Shown: positions 49,528 through 62,444, counted from the stretch's first letter. The stretch: DNA of 64,000 nucleotides from Sipunculus nudus (GCA_026874595.1 CM049317.1:57496618-57560617); one strand, 5' to 3'. The notes: generated by a model not told the origin, from the sequence alone. A program made the numbers and translations.

Positions 49528-50185
49528 CTGCCAACATTGCAGATTTAAACGAATAATGCATGGGGTTGCAAGGACATATTCCGATGCCTGAGGTCTAGTA
49601 ACTAAAGATAATCTCCTGACTCTCTTGTGAAATAAGACACAAAACGCCAATCCCACCGCACACTTGGTGTTCGTTTTGGTTATATCCACGTGCTAAATAT
49701 ATAAGGGGGTGGGGGGTCCTAAAATTATTCAAACACATGCAACGAGGACATCTGGCTGCACGTCAGATGAACCAGAGTTTTTCAAAGGGCGTTTTACAAC
49801 TAGTGACCTTTAAACTTGTGCAAACAAGCATCCAGCCACCTCAGGTTACATGTTTTTTTCTGTTTATCAATATTGACGAATGTACCGTGTTTACTAACAG
49901 CTTTTAGATTAACAAGCTCATACGTATGTACAGAGGCGTTATAAAAACTTTTCCTGACAGGAATTATCAAGGTTTCATTAACATGTACTCAGATTAAGCC
50001 AAAAATCACATAGGTTTTATAGAAAAGTTAGTTGTATAGCTGACTTAAAAGGAAAGGATATGGCCCATTGAAAATAAATTCTGAATGAGATATGGGGAAA
50101 TATAGTGACTATATACAAATATTCATTGTGTGATAAGTGGAAAAGATGTGTGCGTTTTGGCATTTTAAGTATAAGAACTATTTTT
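49061..50185. other. Mixed spacer with an (AT)n tract
   Basis: AT run at 49478-49525. No gene recognised. Confidence 0.55.
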
Positions 50186-50189
50186 AATC

Positions 50190-50345
50190 AGTAAATCGAT
50201 ACAAGTCTGCAGGTTGTCCCAGAGTTAATATGGCTTGGGCAGCGACCGATCACCGTGGAGTCACAGTACGACCCATAGGACAGTGGCGACATCATTCGGA
50301 GCATTCCTTCAGGACGCCTGCTTGTGACGTTGTAGTAATTTTTAC
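50190..50345. other. GC-richer patch of unknown nature
   Basis: High-complexity sequence with several CpGs in AT-rich flanks. No motif family or coding frame recognised. Confidence 0.2.
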
Positions 50346-50959
50346 ACGTCATTCATAATCTAACAATTATTTGTTCTATAAACAAACCCACAAAGGTTGC
50401 CTTTTGACACTGAATACTTTTACAGTCATACACAAACTCCAATATACATAGACGCCAAGACAGAAAAAAAAATCAAAATACATTTTATGACACAAGCATA
50501 ATAAATGCAGTAGTTATTATTATTAAATTAAATATACGTATGAACGTTACAGAAAATAGTTTTCACGATTTTTACAGGCGTATCAGAAAAAGGCTGTTTT
50601 ATTTGATTCCTGAACAATGCACGGAGGTATATATCTACCATTTATACCATCCACAAGACCATATTCCTTGTATCTGATTGGTCACACAAATGAAATATAT
50701 TTGCAATTGTTATATAAATCAGCTTTATGGATAACGCAAGTGATTACATAACCATAAGTGGGCTTCAACACTACTCAAGAGTATGAAACCACAAGACAGG
50801 ATCGGGCTCTCTTATCCACTCTCTTCGTTTGAAAATAAAACGCAGCCGGTGCCGATGGTGGATTTCTCATTTTGCTCGGTGGCTCCCCCTGGTGTTGACC
50901 TCGGAATTTGAAAAGGATGGGCGAAAGAGAATATTGTACTTCATGAAAATTTATGTTCA
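50346..50959. other. Spacer without recognised features
   Basis: A 65-codon minus-strand frame at 50972-50775 is not recognisable. Confidence 0.5.
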
Positions 50960-51420
50960 CATATTTTTTCACTCACTCATTTACCCACTCACTCGTTAAT
51001 TGATTACTCACTGACTAAATGACTGACTAATACGACGACTTATTTACTCACTCACTCAATCACTAACTCACTTATTTTCTCACTCATTTTCGGTCTCACT
51101 CACTCACTCACACATTTACTCACTCACTCACTCATAGACTCACTCACTCATTTACTCACGTGTTCCCTCACTCACTAACTTACTCACTCATTCACACGTT
51201 CGCGCACACATTGACTGACTGACTGACTAACTGACTGACTGACTCACCAACACACCCACTCGCTCATTCACTCACTCTTTTTCTCACTCACTGACTCACT
51301 CACTCATTCAACCACTCCTTCACTCACCTACTCTCTCACTCACTCATTAATCCACTCACACACTCACTCAGTCACTCATACACTAACACACAAATTCATT
51401 ATTAAACTTACTCAAACACC
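50960..51420. repeat. Degenerate (CACT)n tetranucleotide array
   Basis: About 460 bp of CACT/ACTC units with ATT and GACT variants, including a GACT run at about 51211-51244. Confidence 0.93.
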
Positions 51421-51689
51421 CAATCACATACTAGCAGCTGCTCATTCACTAACATTAACTAATTTTACTTGTTATTGGACGATAATTATATGATCAAATC
51501 CATATCGCAGAGATATTCATATCGTCCTAAACAACAGTATGATCATACAAGTTTACAAACATACCATACAAGGCAACCCCTATCCTATAACTTCTGGTAC
51601 CAATAGGCTACAGCTCTCCGACTCTCTCACATACTCATAAGAGCTATATATAAGAGTATTTCAAACTGTTTATCATAGTACACATATGT

Positions 51690-52540
51690 GTCCAAATGTA
51701 CACAGACTCCAATCACTTACCGGCTCCAAGTGTACATAATTAAACTCCTTTTCCCTACTAGCTTAAATGCCACACAAACTGTAGTTCCACTGCAGGAGCT
51801 ACACATACTCCCATTCTCAAAGAACTTGCACAGACTCTCAGTCCTAAATGGCCCAAACTGCACTCCCATTCCTAATAAACTCCAACTGCACACAGACTCC
51901 TATTCCTCAGGTGCACAAATTCTACACAAACTCTCATATCTCATATTTCTATTCCTCTCAAGCTTCCTGTTCCTCAGTGCCTCCACGTCTACGCAGACTC
52001 CCAATCATCACAGACCCCTACGGCGCACCCTGTACATCACCTATACACAGACTGCCATTATGCCCCATTGGTCACGGTATAAGTCTATACAGACTCCCAT
52101 TCCAAACCTGACCACATCGAGGACTCAGTACTATAACTCCCGGCCTTTCATACCCGTAAAAACACTCTTTTCATTACGAGCTTCGCCTAGACATAGACTC
52201 CCATTCCTCATTGCTCGCGGCATTAACTCTATACAGACCCTCATTCCAAACCTGGTCCCATTGAGTCTCATTCCTCAGGATCTCCAACTCTACACAGACT
52301 CCTTTTCCTAACGAGCTCTAACGTCTCACAGGCGTTGTCATTCTCCATACATTCCCATTCTTCATTGATTCCCCATATTGATCTCGCTTCCAACGTCTTT
52401 CAATTGACAGAGACTCCTATTACTCGCTGGATTCCAGCTGTTTTTATTAAACAAATTCATATTACTCGCAAGTCTCCACTCTACACAGATTCCCAGACCA
52501 ATTCTCCAGGAATGTCCACTGTACAAAACTGAACAAATGA
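51690..52540. repeat. Degenerate ~30-bp minisatellite
   Basis: CACAGACTCC-like words recur about every 30-31 bp (near 51701, 51771, 51802, 51829, 51859, 51891), with intervening CATTCCTAA or CATTCCTCA. The 207-codon frame across it follows from the repeat's lack of stops and is not a recognised protein. Confidence 0.75.
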
Positions 52541-52589
52541 ACAGAAATGTCTCCCTCCGATTCCTACTTCACTAGAGCTCCAGCTTTCT

Positions 52590-52964
52590 AAGAGGCTGGT
52601 TATCTACTCTCCCACAGTGCTCCTATCTCCCACAGAGTTCCCACAGAGATCCTACTTTCTAACAGGACTCCTTCTGTCCCATTCTCCCACAGCCCTCCTA
52701 CTTTATAATATGACATCAACTCCCCCACAGAGTTCTTACTCTATAACAGAGCTCCTACTTTCTAGCACTGTTACTACTATCCCAGTGTGCTCCCACTCTC
52801 CCACAAGTCACCCACTATCCCACAAAGTTCCTACTCTCCTCCGGAGCCCCTACTGTCCCATAGAGCTCTTACTCTCCAACAGAGATCCTATTTTCCAACA
52901 GAGCTCTTACTTTCCATCACAGCTCTTACTCTCCCACAGGTCTCCCACTCTCCCACAGGTTACC
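52590..52964. repeat. 19-bp minisatellite, left part
   Basis: Units such as GAGCTCCTACTTTCTAACA and AGTTCCTACTCTCCTCCGG repeat with a 19-bp step and moderate divergence. Confidence 0.85.
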
Positions 52965-53455
52965 CGTATACATAAACATAAGTATATTTATTTATATTGC
53001 GCAACATATCCAGTAATAAAACCGCTCAAGGCGCATTACATAAAATAGCACATGATATGATATAATATAAAATAAAGTCCTAGATATTTAAAATCATTAC
53101 AAGTAAGCACATGCAAACAGATATGTTTTCAACTTTGATTTGAAGCATTTGAGGGATTCAGCAATTCTGATACTGGCTGGTTACTTATTCCAATTTGATG
53201 GTGCGGCACATGCAAATGCTTTATCACCATATGAAAAGGTTCGTGACTTAGGCTGCACAAAGTACAATGCTGGAACTGGATCTTAGAGTGCGACTAAGCT
53301 GATGAATAGATATCAATGTTGTTAATGGCACATTAAGTAGGTGAACATCAGTAGGTGAACATCAAAATTGTATACAAGATCCTCTGTGTTATTGGCAACC
53401 AATGTAGTGATTGTAATACTGGAGTAATGTGTTCACGTCTTTTTGTCTTTTTGTC
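52965..53455. mobile_element. Interspersed repeat inserted in the 19-bp minisatellite
   Basis: The block breaks the 19-bp register. It holds TATTGCGCAACATATCCAG, CGCTCAAGGCGCATTACAT, a stretch with GGGATTCAGCAATTCTGATA and CATGCAAATGCTTTATCACC, GAGTGCGACTAAGCTGATGA, and TTGGCAACCAATGTAG...TGGAGTAATGTGTTCACG. I recognise this succession as a repeat common to many marine animal genomes, but not its class. A 15-bp duplication (GTAGGTGAACATCA) lies at about 53337-53365. Confidence 0.6.
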
Positions 53456-54900
53456 CACTATCCATCAGAGTTCCTATTCTCCCACGGAGCTCCCACTCTC
53501 CCACAAAGCTCTTACTGTCCAACAGGGCTTCTACTTTCCAACAGAACTCTTACTCTCCCACAGTTCTCCCACTCTCAAACAGAGCTATTACTCTCCTACT
53601 TTCTAACGATAGTTCTACTTTTCATTAAGGCTCAAAATATCCCACAGGATTCCAAATTTCTCACAGAGATTCCATTTTCAACCAGGTCACCTACCCTCCA
53701 ACAGATTTCTTACTCTCCAACAGAGCTCCTACTTTCCAACGAGGGTCTTGATTTCCCAGAGGCTCCAAATCTTCCAATGGGCTCCCAATTTCACACAGAG
53801 GTTCCATTTTCCCCCTCCTCCCTCAAGGTCTCCCACTTGCTAACATAGTTCTTAATCTCCAACAGAGCACCTACTTTCAAACAAGACTCCTAATCTCCCA
53901 CTGGTCTCCCACTCTCCCACAGAGCTCCTCCTTTCTAACATGACAACTACTCTCCCACAGAACTCCCACTGTCCCAAACAGCTCTTAGGCTCCAACAGGG
54001 CTCCATTTCCAAAAGAGCTTTTACTCTCCCACAGGTCTCCCACTCTCCAACAGAGCCCCTACTCTCCCAGTGGTCTCCCACCTCCACCAGAGTTCTTACT
54101 CTCCAACACATGGCTCCAAATCTCCCACAGGACTTCCAGTTTCTCACAGAGCTCCAACTTTACATTTCAACCAAGACTCCTACTCTTTCATATATCTCAA
54201 ACTCTCCCACACAACTCCTACTTTTTAACATGACAGCTACTCTCCCACAGGGTCTTCACACTTCCATAAGCCCCCCCCCCCCCCCCCCCTCTCCACAGAT
54301 CTCCCACTCTGCCACAGAGCTCCAACTTTCTAACATGACAACTACTCACCCGCAAGGCCTCCACTCTCCCACAGTTCTCCTCCTCTCACACACTTCTCTC
54401 ACTCCCCATAGAATTCCCACTCTTCCATAGAATTGCAACTTCCAACAGGCTTCCTACTCTCTCTCAGAGACCTATCTCCCACAGAGCTCCTACTTTTCCA
54501 TAGGAACATACAACAGACCTCCTACTTTCTAACAAGACTCTTACTCTCCCGGAGTGCTCCAAATCTCCACAGGGCTGTCAATTTCTAAAGGAGGCTACAT
54601 TTCCCCCAGGTCTCCCACTCTCCATCAGAGCTTTTACTCTCCAACAGTGCACATATATTCTAACAAGACCCCTTTCTCTCCCATATGTCTCCCACTCCCA
54701 AACATAACTTTTACTCTCCAACAGAGCTCCTACTCTCCCAGTGGTCTCCCACCTCCATCAGAGTTCTTACTCTCCAACACAGCTGTTGCTCTTGCGCAGA
54801 GTTCCTATCTCCTATCCCCCCCCCCCATGGCTCCAAATCTTCCACAATGCTAAAATGTCCCATAGAGGTACCCCTATTCCACAGAGCACCTTCCTGCTCA
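53456..54900. repeat. 19-bp minisatellite, right part
   Basis: Same 19-bp family as before the insertion: GAGTTCCTATTCTCCCACG, GAGCTCCCACTCTCCCACA, AAGCTCTTACTGTCCAACA and so on. C runs occur at about 54270-54288 and 54820-54828. Open frames on both strands are repeat artefacts. Confidence 0.88.
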
Positions 54901-55039
54901 GAAGACCCTTCTCTTCTATTGCATATTTAAAGGGGCCCAATCACCTATAAAGCATGTTGAGTTAACACGAAAAAAAGATTCTTCCCTTTAAAATAAATCT
55001 GTACCTGCCAAAATATTACCTTAAAATCGTTTGCTTACT
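54901..55039. other. Short spacer
   Basis: Nothing recognisable. Confidence 0.5.
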
Positions 55040-55450
55040 CCTGTAAACGAGTGTTAAAACAGTGATCGCAGGTGTCAACATAAACACAGTGCATCGGGCC
55101 GTGTGCTACACGGAACCACAACACGTTTCAATCAGGACATGTCCTGACTGACTTGACCCAAAAAAATGTAATACATGTTCCCGCTGGTTGAAATACCGCG
55201 TGTTGCCCCTCTTTATCGGACCTTCCCCTGTTTACCTTATGGTAAACAGACTGTGTTTACCAACACGCAGGGCTATAACAAGGTGTTACACTGTCGTATG
55301 CGAGGAAATGAGACTGCGTGCTCGATTGGTTTTGTTGGGAAACTTTTATAAAAAGTAAACCTGAACTGATAGTGTGAAAGGATTGGAATAATATTGCTCC
55401 TGATTATGTCCCGTTAAACAGGTAACGCCACATTTAAGCTCTGACACATA
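55040..55450. promoter_or_regulatory. GC-richer segment with forkhead-core palindrome, candidate regulatory element
   Basis: CTGTTTACC-TTAT-GGTAAACAG (55228-55249) is a perfect inverted pair of forkhead (GTAAACA) cores, with a third core, TGTTTACC, at 55254-55261. A perfect 16-bp palindrome, TCAGGACATGTCCTGA (55132-55147), contains a match to the p53-family half-site pattern. The segment is complex and CpG-containing in AT-rich flanks. Confidence 0.35.
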
Positions 55451-55794
55451 CACATTTTCTCACACATGTTCATATTGCGGTTGAGTATTTCGGAATTTCA
55501 CTTAATATTTCTGGCTAACAAGTCAATGAAGAAAAGGTATGTGTGTGACGTGTTAAAGAACTATATCATTATAAAACAGTCTCGGTTCCGGATATCCTGC
55601 ATGAAGCCTGCGCTCGAACTGAATTTCAACATTTAAAAGTTCAAACTAGATGTCTCCCGTTATATTTAATAAAGTTTTAAATATATGATACGGAATAGGT
55701 ATGAAAGAAACATGTATTATTATTTTCCTCCGCTAGTAGGGTGTGTTGTTTGTGTGTGTGTGGGGGGGGGGTATGTTTGTATGTGTTTGGGTGT

Positions 55795-56030
55795 ACGTGT
55801 GTTCGTTCACAAGATAACTCAGGCAATCGTAAACGGAAACTCATGAATATTCAGGACATTTCGGGAATCGATAAGATTTTGGTGTGGATCCAGCATATTC
55901 TCCGGATTTAGGAGCGTCATCAAGGAAAATTCGCTTATGTACAGTCACTAAAGCACGAATGCACCTGGGAATATGGGCCAATAAAAAGTGAATGTAAACA
56001 CGGTTTAGTCTCACACAGCAGCAGGCCTTC
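55795..56030 (+). mobile_element. Dispersed repeat family, copy 2
   Basis: Shares with copy 1 the start GTTCACAAGATAACTCAGG, the core TTTTGGTGTGGATCC (55877-55891), GAATATGGGCCAATAAAAAG and GTAAACACGG. The GGCGGAGG end is not recognisable, so it is diverged or truncated at the 3' side. Confidence 0.55.
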
Positions 56031-56213
56031 CACCTGTTCAGGTCACGGTCAAGACCCCAGAAATGGTGTCCAGTGCTCTCAGTTTCGAGGTGAGTGGCCC
56101 AGAGCATCTAACAGTTGGCCTCTCCCACAGTGCGCCAATTAAATAAAGCCGACCAATAAAGAAAAAGAAAGAAATTATACAGCCCTATATAGTGCCACCC
56201 CAAGGGTATGCGT

Positions 56214-56500
56214 TCATCCCCGTTCGTATGTGTTTCTTCACAGCATATGGACGGAATCTCATCAAATTTTCAAGCTATTTCTGAAATGGGCCAATGAAGA
56301 ATCGATTGCATTCTGGTGTGGGTCCATCACGTGATCCGGACTCCGAAACTTCAGCAAGAAATATTCACAAATGTTAAGTAACACTAATGAACCTAAGAAT
56401 ATGGGCTGAATGAGAGAATGCAGACGGGTTGGGGAGTATCCCAAAAGAAGGACCTCCTCCAACATGGCGGAGGCTTGCATTCCTTGGAATGCAAATTTCT
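56214..56500 (+). mobile_element. Dispersed repeat family, copy 3
   Basis: Shares TTCTGGTGTGGGTCC (56311-56325), ATGGGCCAATGAAGAATCG, GGGGAGTATCCCA and the end CATGGCGGAGGCTTGCATTC then GGAATGC with copy 1. It lies about 200 bp after copy 2 in the same orientation. Confidence 0.62.
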
Positions 56501-57299
56501 ATTCATTACTTTTTTGGGTGAGCTTACCGCTTTCATTTTACAATGCTTTGCATTTTTAAGTACTATGTACTTCTGTTCATATTCAAAAATCTAGATACAG
56601 TCAATAAGTATTGAAAAAAAAATAAAATAAAAGTTGTCCAAACGCCATAATGTACATCAAATTTTGAGCTTTTAGAATATGTCCATGTCAAGGGGTTTAT
56701 GTACATTTTGTGAAATGGTTTGAAAATGTTAAAGAGAAAGTGAAACGATGCTAACTCACGCTCAACGATCAGTTAAGTTCTTCTTATGAACGTTACGATG
56801 AACGGTGAAGCTAATGTTCAGAACATTAAAATCGTGACGACAATGGTCCTAATTTAGCCGTTATAATGAAAACACAAAAACAAAGATTATTAATTTGCAA
56901 GGATTCTAGAAGGCAGTGATAAAAATACACTATGATATTAGTCGCTTAAATTGTTCTAGACTTCTCCAAACAGAAATCAGATACAGGAAATATATTTGAT
57001 TCTTTTATCTCCCTTAACTGTTACAGAAAATGCTATTACCCTTTTCCTTCTTTCAGGCAAACTTTGACATCTGTAAAAGCCATGGTATCTGTTTTGGCGA
57101 AGTCTGGCCCCCGCAAAGACACTCTATCTATGCCGTTAGGTCTGTAGCAGGGTCTGTTACTCCAAAATAAAAGCATAGAGATGACCTTTTGACTGATCAA
57201 AAAGTGTTTAAGCATTAGCGAGTGGTGCCTACAAGATGACGATCTGCAGACATTAAACACCGATCGTGTGTTCAACAACAGTAATAAAACACAAGACGG
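56501..57299. other. Spacer without recognised genes
   Basis: A 93-codon minus-strand frame at 57317-57036 is not recognisable. Confidence 0.5.
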
Positions 57300-57610
57300 C
57301 AGATAGCGGACCAGCATAGCCCGCGGGCAAGCCAGCCTCCTAGCACCCGCTATTCAATACGTCGGTTAGCTAACAGTTTTGTCTATCCTGCCCTGTATCG
57401 TTACTATACCCCTTCAGACCAGCCCGGCACGAACATGCATCACGCTATTCACCGGCTCCGGGGTGGCCGTCCCATTTCAATTAATTTGCGAAAATAGGAA
57501 CTGTTAAACTTGGGGGGAGTTCCTCGCGCCAGGCGTCACGTGACACAGGGTCCCCGGCTGGTTGGGGTGTATGCCATATGCTTGCCCCCAGGCGATTCAA
57601 AACCGGCATA
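57300..57610. promoter_or_regulatory. GC-rich island, candidate regulatory element
   Basis: One of the GC-richest single-copy stretches in the window, with GCGTCACGTGACAC around a CACGTG E-box (57538-57543) and a TTTCAATTAATTTGCG homeodomain-like AATTAATT motif. No coding frame recognised. Confidence 0.28.
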
Positions 57611-57785
57611 CCATAATATGCATATTCATAATATCAATCATTGAGGGCATTATGAAGAATAAATAAAGGCAAATTGGGTAATACCCATATTTATGTACAT
57701 TTTATTGATAACTAGTTTTGGTTTTTGTTTAGTTGATTAGTTTTACAATATATTACGAAGGCGATAGTTTTTGCATATACTTTAT

Positions 57786-57787
<2 letters not shown>

Positions 57788-57848
<61 letters not shown>
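57788..57848. repeat. (AT)n(GT)n compound microsatellite
   Basis: An AT run to about 57826 followed by GT units. Confidence 0.95.
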
Positions 57849-59529
57849 ATATGTATGTATTTGACATTTATCGAGAAAACATCTTTAAAGTGCTGGACAG
57901 ATATTTTTATTACAAATTTATATTGTGGTTAACACTGGTTTCTTGCGGCCCTTTCATTATAGTTTTTTTGTACAAATACCACCCATGATCACCATTAATG
58001 GGAAAAAATGTCATTTAAATCAGGAGTACAAGATCGAGAGGTCGAAGCGATGATTAGATATCACTTTGATAAAATAACTAGAGTAAAAGAGAACATTTGT
58101 TATTGAAAGATTTTTATCTCTTAACGTCTGTTTTATGATAAAACCACCATGTAAGTTTTCTCAGTGGAAACAGTTTTTGTGCCACCCAGAAGGCAATTGA
58201 TTCTGCGGAGGGGCTCATGCGTAACGTTCGTTTGAGCTATATAACCTCCGGTTTGAAAGTGCATACTGACATATAACTTTACATTTGTGCGAATATCTGT
58301 TTTAATATGTAAGTTGATGCGCAAGATGATATTAATAAGTTGATTTCTTTCTTTAGAATTGACCATATGTTTTGAGGGTATATGTGGTTTTACCCTTACT
58401 GTAATGTCAACGTTAGTACACTTTCTATGACATGTTTATGCAAATGCTGCATACCCTCATTACTTAAGAACAAGAAAGTCGTTTTCTGTCACTACGCATA
58501 CCATTCCATCAGCATATATAAATAAAAGTACATTTAAGCCATTCAGGAAAAAAAGCGACCTTGGAACTGCAACGTCTATACATGTGCAAAGAGAACAGTA
58601 CGTGCAACAGAGTCAATAGCTATAAAGCTTTCATGAACGCGATATATTGAATGGTGTATCACACATTGCTAATATTTTTAATTAATTTCGATTTTTCTCG
58701 CTGTCTGTGATTAGCAGTGTTATCTGGATTTACTTTAAAGTTGCTGTGAAAAGTGCACGTGCAGTATATATTATAATGATGCTTTCCACCTGGCGATGAA
58801 AAATTCCTGCTTAATAGAAGATGTATCTGTAAAGGTGCAAAATTCTAGGAGTATATATTACCTTATTTACAAATGCGATACATCAAGGACTATTCCACGT
58901 GGGCGTACTGGTAAGTTGAAAATATCAGTCTGTATCATTAAATGTTCAAAACCAAACTCAGTCTTCAGGTTCCTTTGTTTTCGTCTTTGAGTTGTATCTG
59001 AAATCATGCAGGTCTTCAACCCAGCTACCTTCGGAATTTTAAATACGTATCCATAATATTGATTCCATATGTATAGGCAAATGTCGTTGTTATTCATAAA
59101 TATACATGCATGTGTAACTGTCTTCCAGTATCACATATTACATCTGTTGGAATTTTTTTTCTTTTAATTAAAAATTAAATGGGCACATTGCTTAAAAGAC
59201 AAAATTTTTATTAACAATATATATTCTAAGCATAACCAAAACCCATTTAATATAACCTTTTTCTCTCATTTATTAATGACAAGATGATTTCTTACAATGT
59301 CTTCATAATAGTGTGAATAAGAAAACAAAATGTTTCAACATGTATATATTTTTAGAGCTTTGACAGATGATTGGATCCAGATTAAGAAAATATATAGGTG
59401 CACGTATTTATGTCACATGCCTTCTCTTATAAGGAGTGCATGGGGATAAAATAGGAAAAAGACCTTTGGAATTGGATAGAATAGGAAATTGGGGGATATT
59501 TCCAATCTCTTTCTTTTGTTAATGGATTC
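57849..59529. other. AT-rich spacer
   Basis: No gene, RNA or repeat recognised. Confidence 0.55.
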
Positions 59530-59880
59530 AGGCTTCTTGATGTGTCAGTCGCATGCATGTCCCGGACAAAAAGGGCAGTGGCCAGTCCTGCTGTCCTCTC
59601 GTAAATATCTTGTCTGGCGGGTCACCCCCTCCCCGGGCAGCAGTTGAAAGCACGCCCGCCTGCCTCAGGGACTGGGGGCACGATACGGGGGATCGTGCAG
59701 TGTTTAATGCCTTCCAAGTGCCGCTGTCGCCCCTTGGGGTGACTTCATATCATAACGGTTTACTGCAAGTTTGGTCTGGCAGAATGCGGATAATTTACAA
59801 GCTGATTACAAATGGATAACTGAAGTAGATTTTCTTGAGCACTTTTAGTTCAAGTGGCCGAAGACTGGATTATGTGCATT
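59530..59880. promoter_or_regulatory. GC-rich island, candidate regulatory element or exon
   Basis: A sharply GC-richer stretch. The plus-strand frame 59553-59819 (88 codons, starting MHVPDKKGSG) has unusual composition for this window but no domain I recognise. It could equally be a conserved non-coding element or an unrecognised exon. Confidence 0.25.
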
Positions 59881-59937
59881 AGAACGGTTACACTGTTGAG
59901 TGCAGTATCAATGAAATTTAAAAAAAATTAGTTTTCT

Positions 59938-60026
59938 TCTCCCTATCTCTTTCTCTGTCTCTCATTCTCTCTTTCTCTTTCTATCTCTTTCTTTCTCCCT
60001 TTCTCTCTCGCTCTCTCTTTCTCTCA
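59938..60026. repeat. Polypyrimidine (TCTCTTTC)n-like tract
   Basis: Nearly uninterrupted C/T on the plus strand with no strict period. Confidence 0.85.
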
Positions 60027-62444
60027 TGCAGTGTGTTCACATAAATAATTGTGCAACACAGCAATCACTTACTATAGGATGGATCTGAAACTTTACTGAC
60101 CCGTGATCAGGTTGAGTATAATACATGTTCCTACAATGACAAACTGATCTTCATGCACTGTGTATGTGTTTAAATTTCTCTCTTTCTCCGATTCGTATAT
60201 GATTAAGTGGTGAATGAGAAGATATTCGACGTTTAAAACATATTGCCGATATAATTATTCTATATATGTGCTATAGAAATTAGGCTTACATATATATTTA
60301 TAATCAGGTGCATTCACTCTGCATGCAAAGATAAATTGCATGAAACAATTTTACAATGAAATAATGAACATAGACACGCCAATTCAATTAGAAAGTGTTT
60401 AATTTATTATATAACCATTTTTTCATTAACCTGTGTGACAATCAATTTAAAACCACTTAAAATTGTACTTTTTTTTTTAAAAAAGAAAACAATATGAATA
60501 AATTAAGATATTAAATATAAAGCAAGTGACTCTTGAACATTAATACAGAGGGTGTCAGTCTATAATTCCTTTGTCTTCCTGCACTGTATTGAACAACCAT
60601 GTGCTCTCATATTGATAGGTGTAAAAATATGTTATTAATTATATTTAATTTAAAATAAAATAAATTAATTAGCGCTACTACTTGTATATTAATACGTACA
60701 TTTCGTCAGGGCATTTCCTTGCTTTGGCCGTTAAATGCATGTCCACCTATATAGAAGCGACGCTAATTCCCAGATATATATGTGCATGTGCTATATCTGA
60801 CTCAGACTGCCCCCTTTTGTTATGAACAAAGTATGTCATGCCTGCGGTTGTTTTTTTGGGCAGGGATCGAAATTATTACACAAACACTGCTACCAGGAAA
60901 GCTGATTAGGACCCAAGCAAGTAGATAAATATCATAACCTGCATCTCATGCCACAGATATAACTACAAGGAACAATTACCGACAGTGGAAATTCAGAGAA
61001 ATTTCTACGAATATTAGTCATTTGAAAATTGATAAAATACTGAATATTTACCTAAAAATCGAACTGCGCTAATCAAATCAGCGAAACAATTTTAAGAATA
61101 TTAAATATGAAACATTTATGGATTAAAATGCCCATATTGGCGTTTGGGTAAAACATTGCTTCGATTAAAAGCGTATTTAAGTAATTTTCTTGGAACAATT
61201 TTTACTGAATATCGAGATTATTTCTCTTAAGCTATTTCTTGGAATACCAAGAACCTGTTTGCAAAATTCCACCCCTGTATGAGGTTTAATATGCCCTGAT
61301 TGTTATTAGCATGAGGTACACCAAATGTAGATAGCGTTTTCTATATATAGAACGGACCAGGTGCCGAATCCAGACAAAGAAATGGGTCGAAATCGGGGAT
61401 TTTTCGTAATCTTTGGTGCGTTTCTGTGCAGGAAAGGTTGGATTTCTAACCCCAGTAATGTGACAAAGGGTATGTAATATAAAATTTCTCTAATAAGTCT
61501 CTTTTAAGGAGTAAAATGTTGGATATTTAGAGAGGAAACGAGATTTGTATCTAAGAGACTTTGTTGTTATTTGGGTTGCGCCACGCGGCCCCCTGGGGTG
61601 AGCTGTATATTTAGCCCTGTATGTATCTTCCAAAACTTGTTATATAGCTCTTCATTCTTAACGAAATTTCAAAAATGCTCATGTGTATTTATTTGAAACT
61701 TTTTTGCCGAAATTTGCAAGGATCTTTGCCAAATATCTGCAGCATTTCCAGGGTAAAATAGCCATTGGTACGGGTGTGGCGAACATGTAAACATCAGCAT
61801 GGGGGTAGGAAATATCCGGTTTTCACTGTTCATATATCGGTCTATACACTGTAATCATATATACCTACTCATGCAGAAGGGCTCCCGTACTCTGTTTCTC
61901 TGCATGTATATATAAAAGTGTTTCATTATAGAATATATTAGCTTATACATTACAAACCAGGGGGAAACAAATGCCAGTTGTATGTGCATTTTTACGAAAT
62001 AAGTCAAAGCAGTGATTGCTTCACAATAGATAGGTTTTAACGTTTATCTGTTATTTAAATTTTGCTTTGTACATGGTGTATTGTATACGATGCTCATACA
62101 AAAATTATTTTAGAAAAGAGTTTGAATTTTCGTATTGTATTATTTTGAAAGTTGTAAAGTTCTTGTATTCTTCACGTTCTCTGTCAAGTGAAACTGTAAA
62201 ATACATATTCGCGAAATAAAATAAGTGTATCTATCTGGTGTTCATGTAATTTTGAATTTTGATGTTTTAGGTATACAATATACAATTGAAAAGATGTCCT
62301 CTTGCGAATACTCTTTGAATTATAATAGAACATTCTATATGCTACCTATCTATGAAAAGGTAGGAATCATTATTTAAAAGAAAATATGTTTGAACGAGAC
62401 AAAGGAAGCTTTTACACTTTTTTATAACCAGTCTGTGCGTTATT
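60027..62444. other. AT-rich spacer with minor GC-richer patches
   Basis: GC-richer patches lie at about 61340-61450 and 61570-61610. No gene recognised. Confidence 0.5.

Noticed and set aside
51688-52311. 207-codon open frame.
   Set aside because: It lies wholly within a degenerate ~30-bp minisatellite lacking stop triplets; no domain or conserved feature is visible.
59553-59819. 88-codon open frame in a GC-rich island as a gene.
   Set aside because: No domain recognised and no splice or promoter support that I can argue; kept only as an island of unknown nature.
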